7,723 nucleotides of DNA from Pseudomonadota bacterium (GTDB lineage Bacteria > Pseudomonadota > Alphaproteobacteria > Rhizobiales > Hyphomicrobiaceae), in assembly GCA_021812845.1 (NCBI GenBank), contig JAKAML010000052.1:1-7723 (forward strand), read 5' to 3'. Position numbers and translations under genes: made by a program. Position 1 is the stretch's first letter; each line of letters starts with the position of its first letter. The notes below the pieces were generated by a model that was given only the letters and a program-made list of their open reading frames with translations, was not told where the DNA came from and ran no database searches. This document shows positions 5,849 to 7,723 of this stretch, in pieces.

Positions 5849-5947
5849 CCGGCGGATCCGGGGAGGTCAGCGGCTGCTTAGACCACGGTAACGTGCCCTG
5901 CCAAGTTAACAATTCGCCACGTCCCGGCGCCGCTCCGGATCCGCCGG
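5849..5947. repeat. 13-bp perfect inverted repeat flanking the parvulin promoter region
   Basis: CCGGCGGATCCGG at 5849-5861 is the exact reverse complement of CCGGATCCGCCGG at 5935-5947, with 73 bases between. The enclosed DNA contains a local AT-richer patch (GTTAAC at 5905-5910), a CACG-gtaa-CGTG dyad at 5884-5895 and the candidate parvulin promoter. The arms could be paired operator half-sites or a long-range stem in a transcript. Confidence 0.5.
5876..5904 (-). promoter_or_regulatory. Candidate promoter of the parvulin gene
   Basis: On the minus strand TTGGCA (5899-5904), five of six matches to the -35 consensus, is followed after 17 bases by CTAAGC (5876-5881), a poor -10 box. It would give an 80-base leader to the GTG at 5789. 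Placement in the only AT-richer patch of the spacer supports it. Confidence 0.35.
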
Positions 5948-5972
5948 TCGGGTTTCCGGGCTCGGCCGCAGA

Positions 5973-6008
5973 TTTGGCCGGGAGTCTGGCTGGGAATCTG
6001 GCCTGGAG
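5973..6008. repeat. Three tandem 12-bp repeats upstream of the secA promoter
   Basis: TTTGGCCGGGAG (5973-5984), TCTGGCTGGGAA (5985-5996) and TCTGGCCTGGAG (5997-6008) follow one another without gaps. The consensus is TYTGGCYKGGAR, with at most a few changes per unit. The array ends about 48 bases before the candidate secA -35 box, so it could be a row of regulator sites spaced just over one helical turn, or a neutral tandem duplication. Confidence 0.5.
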
Positions 6009-6056
6009 ACGGGCGCCGATCCGGCGGGCTGCCGGTGCGAACGCCACGCGAACGCG

Positions 6057-6086
6057 TTGACAACGAGGGGGTGCGGTTCTTATCTC
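6057..6086 (+). promoter_or_regulatory. Candidate secA promoter
   Basis: A perfect -35 box TTGACA (6057-6062) is followed after 18 bases by TATCTC (6081-6086), which matches the -10 consensus at its first three positions. It points toward secA and would give a leader of about 165 bases. It is the best -35 match in the window that points toward a gene. Confidence 0.5.
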
Positions 6087-6109
6087 TGCCGCGAAACGGC
6101 GCGACGGTC

Positions 6110-6233
6110 GAGCCGACCGGCAGGCTCCCGCGCAGGTTTCGCGATCTCCAACGATCACGAACCTCGAAGCGGGTGGGCGGCGGCCCAAGACGAAGCGCGT
6201 CCACTGCTGTCCCGGCCGGCGATACCTGCCGGC
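6110..6233 (+). promoter_or_regulatory. Hairpins in the secA leader with a possible alternative pairing
   Basis: Hairpin one is GAGCC (6110-6114) with GGCTC (6123-6127). Hairpin two is GCCGGC (6215-6220) with GCCGGC (6228-6233), followed by TCCGTTCCTTTT just before the secA ribosome-binding site. The bases CCGGCAGG (6117-6124) in the first hairpin are the exact complement of CCTGCCGG (6225-6232) in the second, so the two hairpins could compete with a long-range pairing. No short leader peptide of the SecM kind was recognised. Eight-base matches in GC-rich DNA arise by chance fairly often. Confidence 0.25.
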
Positions 6234-6260
6234 TCCGTTCCTTTTCGAGGATCACTCCTG

Positions 6261-7723
<1,463 letters not shown>

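Larger units (their letters stand above)
5790..6260. other. Divergent non-coding region between the parvulin gene and secA
   Basis: No open frame here has a family-like sequence or a good ribosome-binding site. The region holds, from left to right: the GTG-start leader of the parvulin gene; one arm of a 13-bp inverted repeat; a candidate minus-strand promoter; the second arm; three tandem 12-bp repeats; a candidate plus-strand promoter; and a secA leader of about 165 bases with small hairpins. At 471 bases it is the longest gap in the window. Confidence 0.7.

Noticed and set aside
4203..5891. A 562-codon plus-strand frame antisense to argJ and the parvulin gene
   Set aside because: Low-complexity Leu/Arg/Gly-rich translation crossing two real genes, a terminator and a spacer; a shadow of minus-strand codon use.
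5878..6255. A 125-codon minus-strand frame in the parvulin-secA spacer
   Set aside because: No good ribosome-binding site, no recognisable domain, runs across the inverted repeat and both promoter candidates.

Overview
The window reads as an ordinary piece of a high-GC alphaproteobacterial chromosome, most likely from the order Hyphomicrobiales (Rhizobiales). The grounds are the gene content and order (glutaredoxin, ComF, NDUFAF5-type methyltransferase, MutT, ArgJ, parvulin, SecA), a neighbourhood I associate with that order, and protein details such as the C-terminal tail of the methyltransferase and the MutT sequence. No database search was possible, so the lineage is an inference.

Layout from left to right. 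(1) 1-95, minus strand: the first 31 codons of a glutaredoxin 3 gene cut by the window edge. (2) 213-1055, minus: a ComF-family phosphoribosyltransferase-like protein. (3) 1154-2077, plus: an NDUFAF5/BioC-like methyltransferase, divergent from comF. (4) 2227-2685, minus: a small exported lysine/alanine-rich protein with a duplicated cysteine motif, convergent with the methyltransferase and ending at a clear intrinsic terminator. I do not recognise its family. (5) 2887-3294, minus: a MutT-type Nudix hydrolase. (6) 3369-4613, minus: argJ, directly upstream of mutT and probably co-transcribed with it. (7) 4842-5789, minus: an exported parvulin-type peptidyl-prolyl isomerase with a GTG start and a strong terminator. 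(8) 5790-6260: a 471-base divergent regulatory region with a 13-bp inverted repeat, a triple 12-bp tandem repeat and candidate promoters. (9) 6261 to the end, plus: the N-terminal 487 codons of secA.

The genes are mostly housekeeping. SecA drives preproteins through SecYEG, and the divergent parvulin would assist folding of exported proteins in the periplasm. ArgJ performs acetyl transfer in arginine biosynthesis. MutT cleans oxidised nucleotides. Glutaredoxin handles thiol redox. The methyltransferase-like protein belongs to the family whose mitochondrial member is a complex I assembly factor. No mobile element, CRISPR array, tRNA, rRNA or defence system was seen. The least explained elements are the small exported protein with paired CX10C motifs, the extra segment in SecA near the window end, and structured non-coding stretches upstream of argJ and between the parvulin gene and secA.
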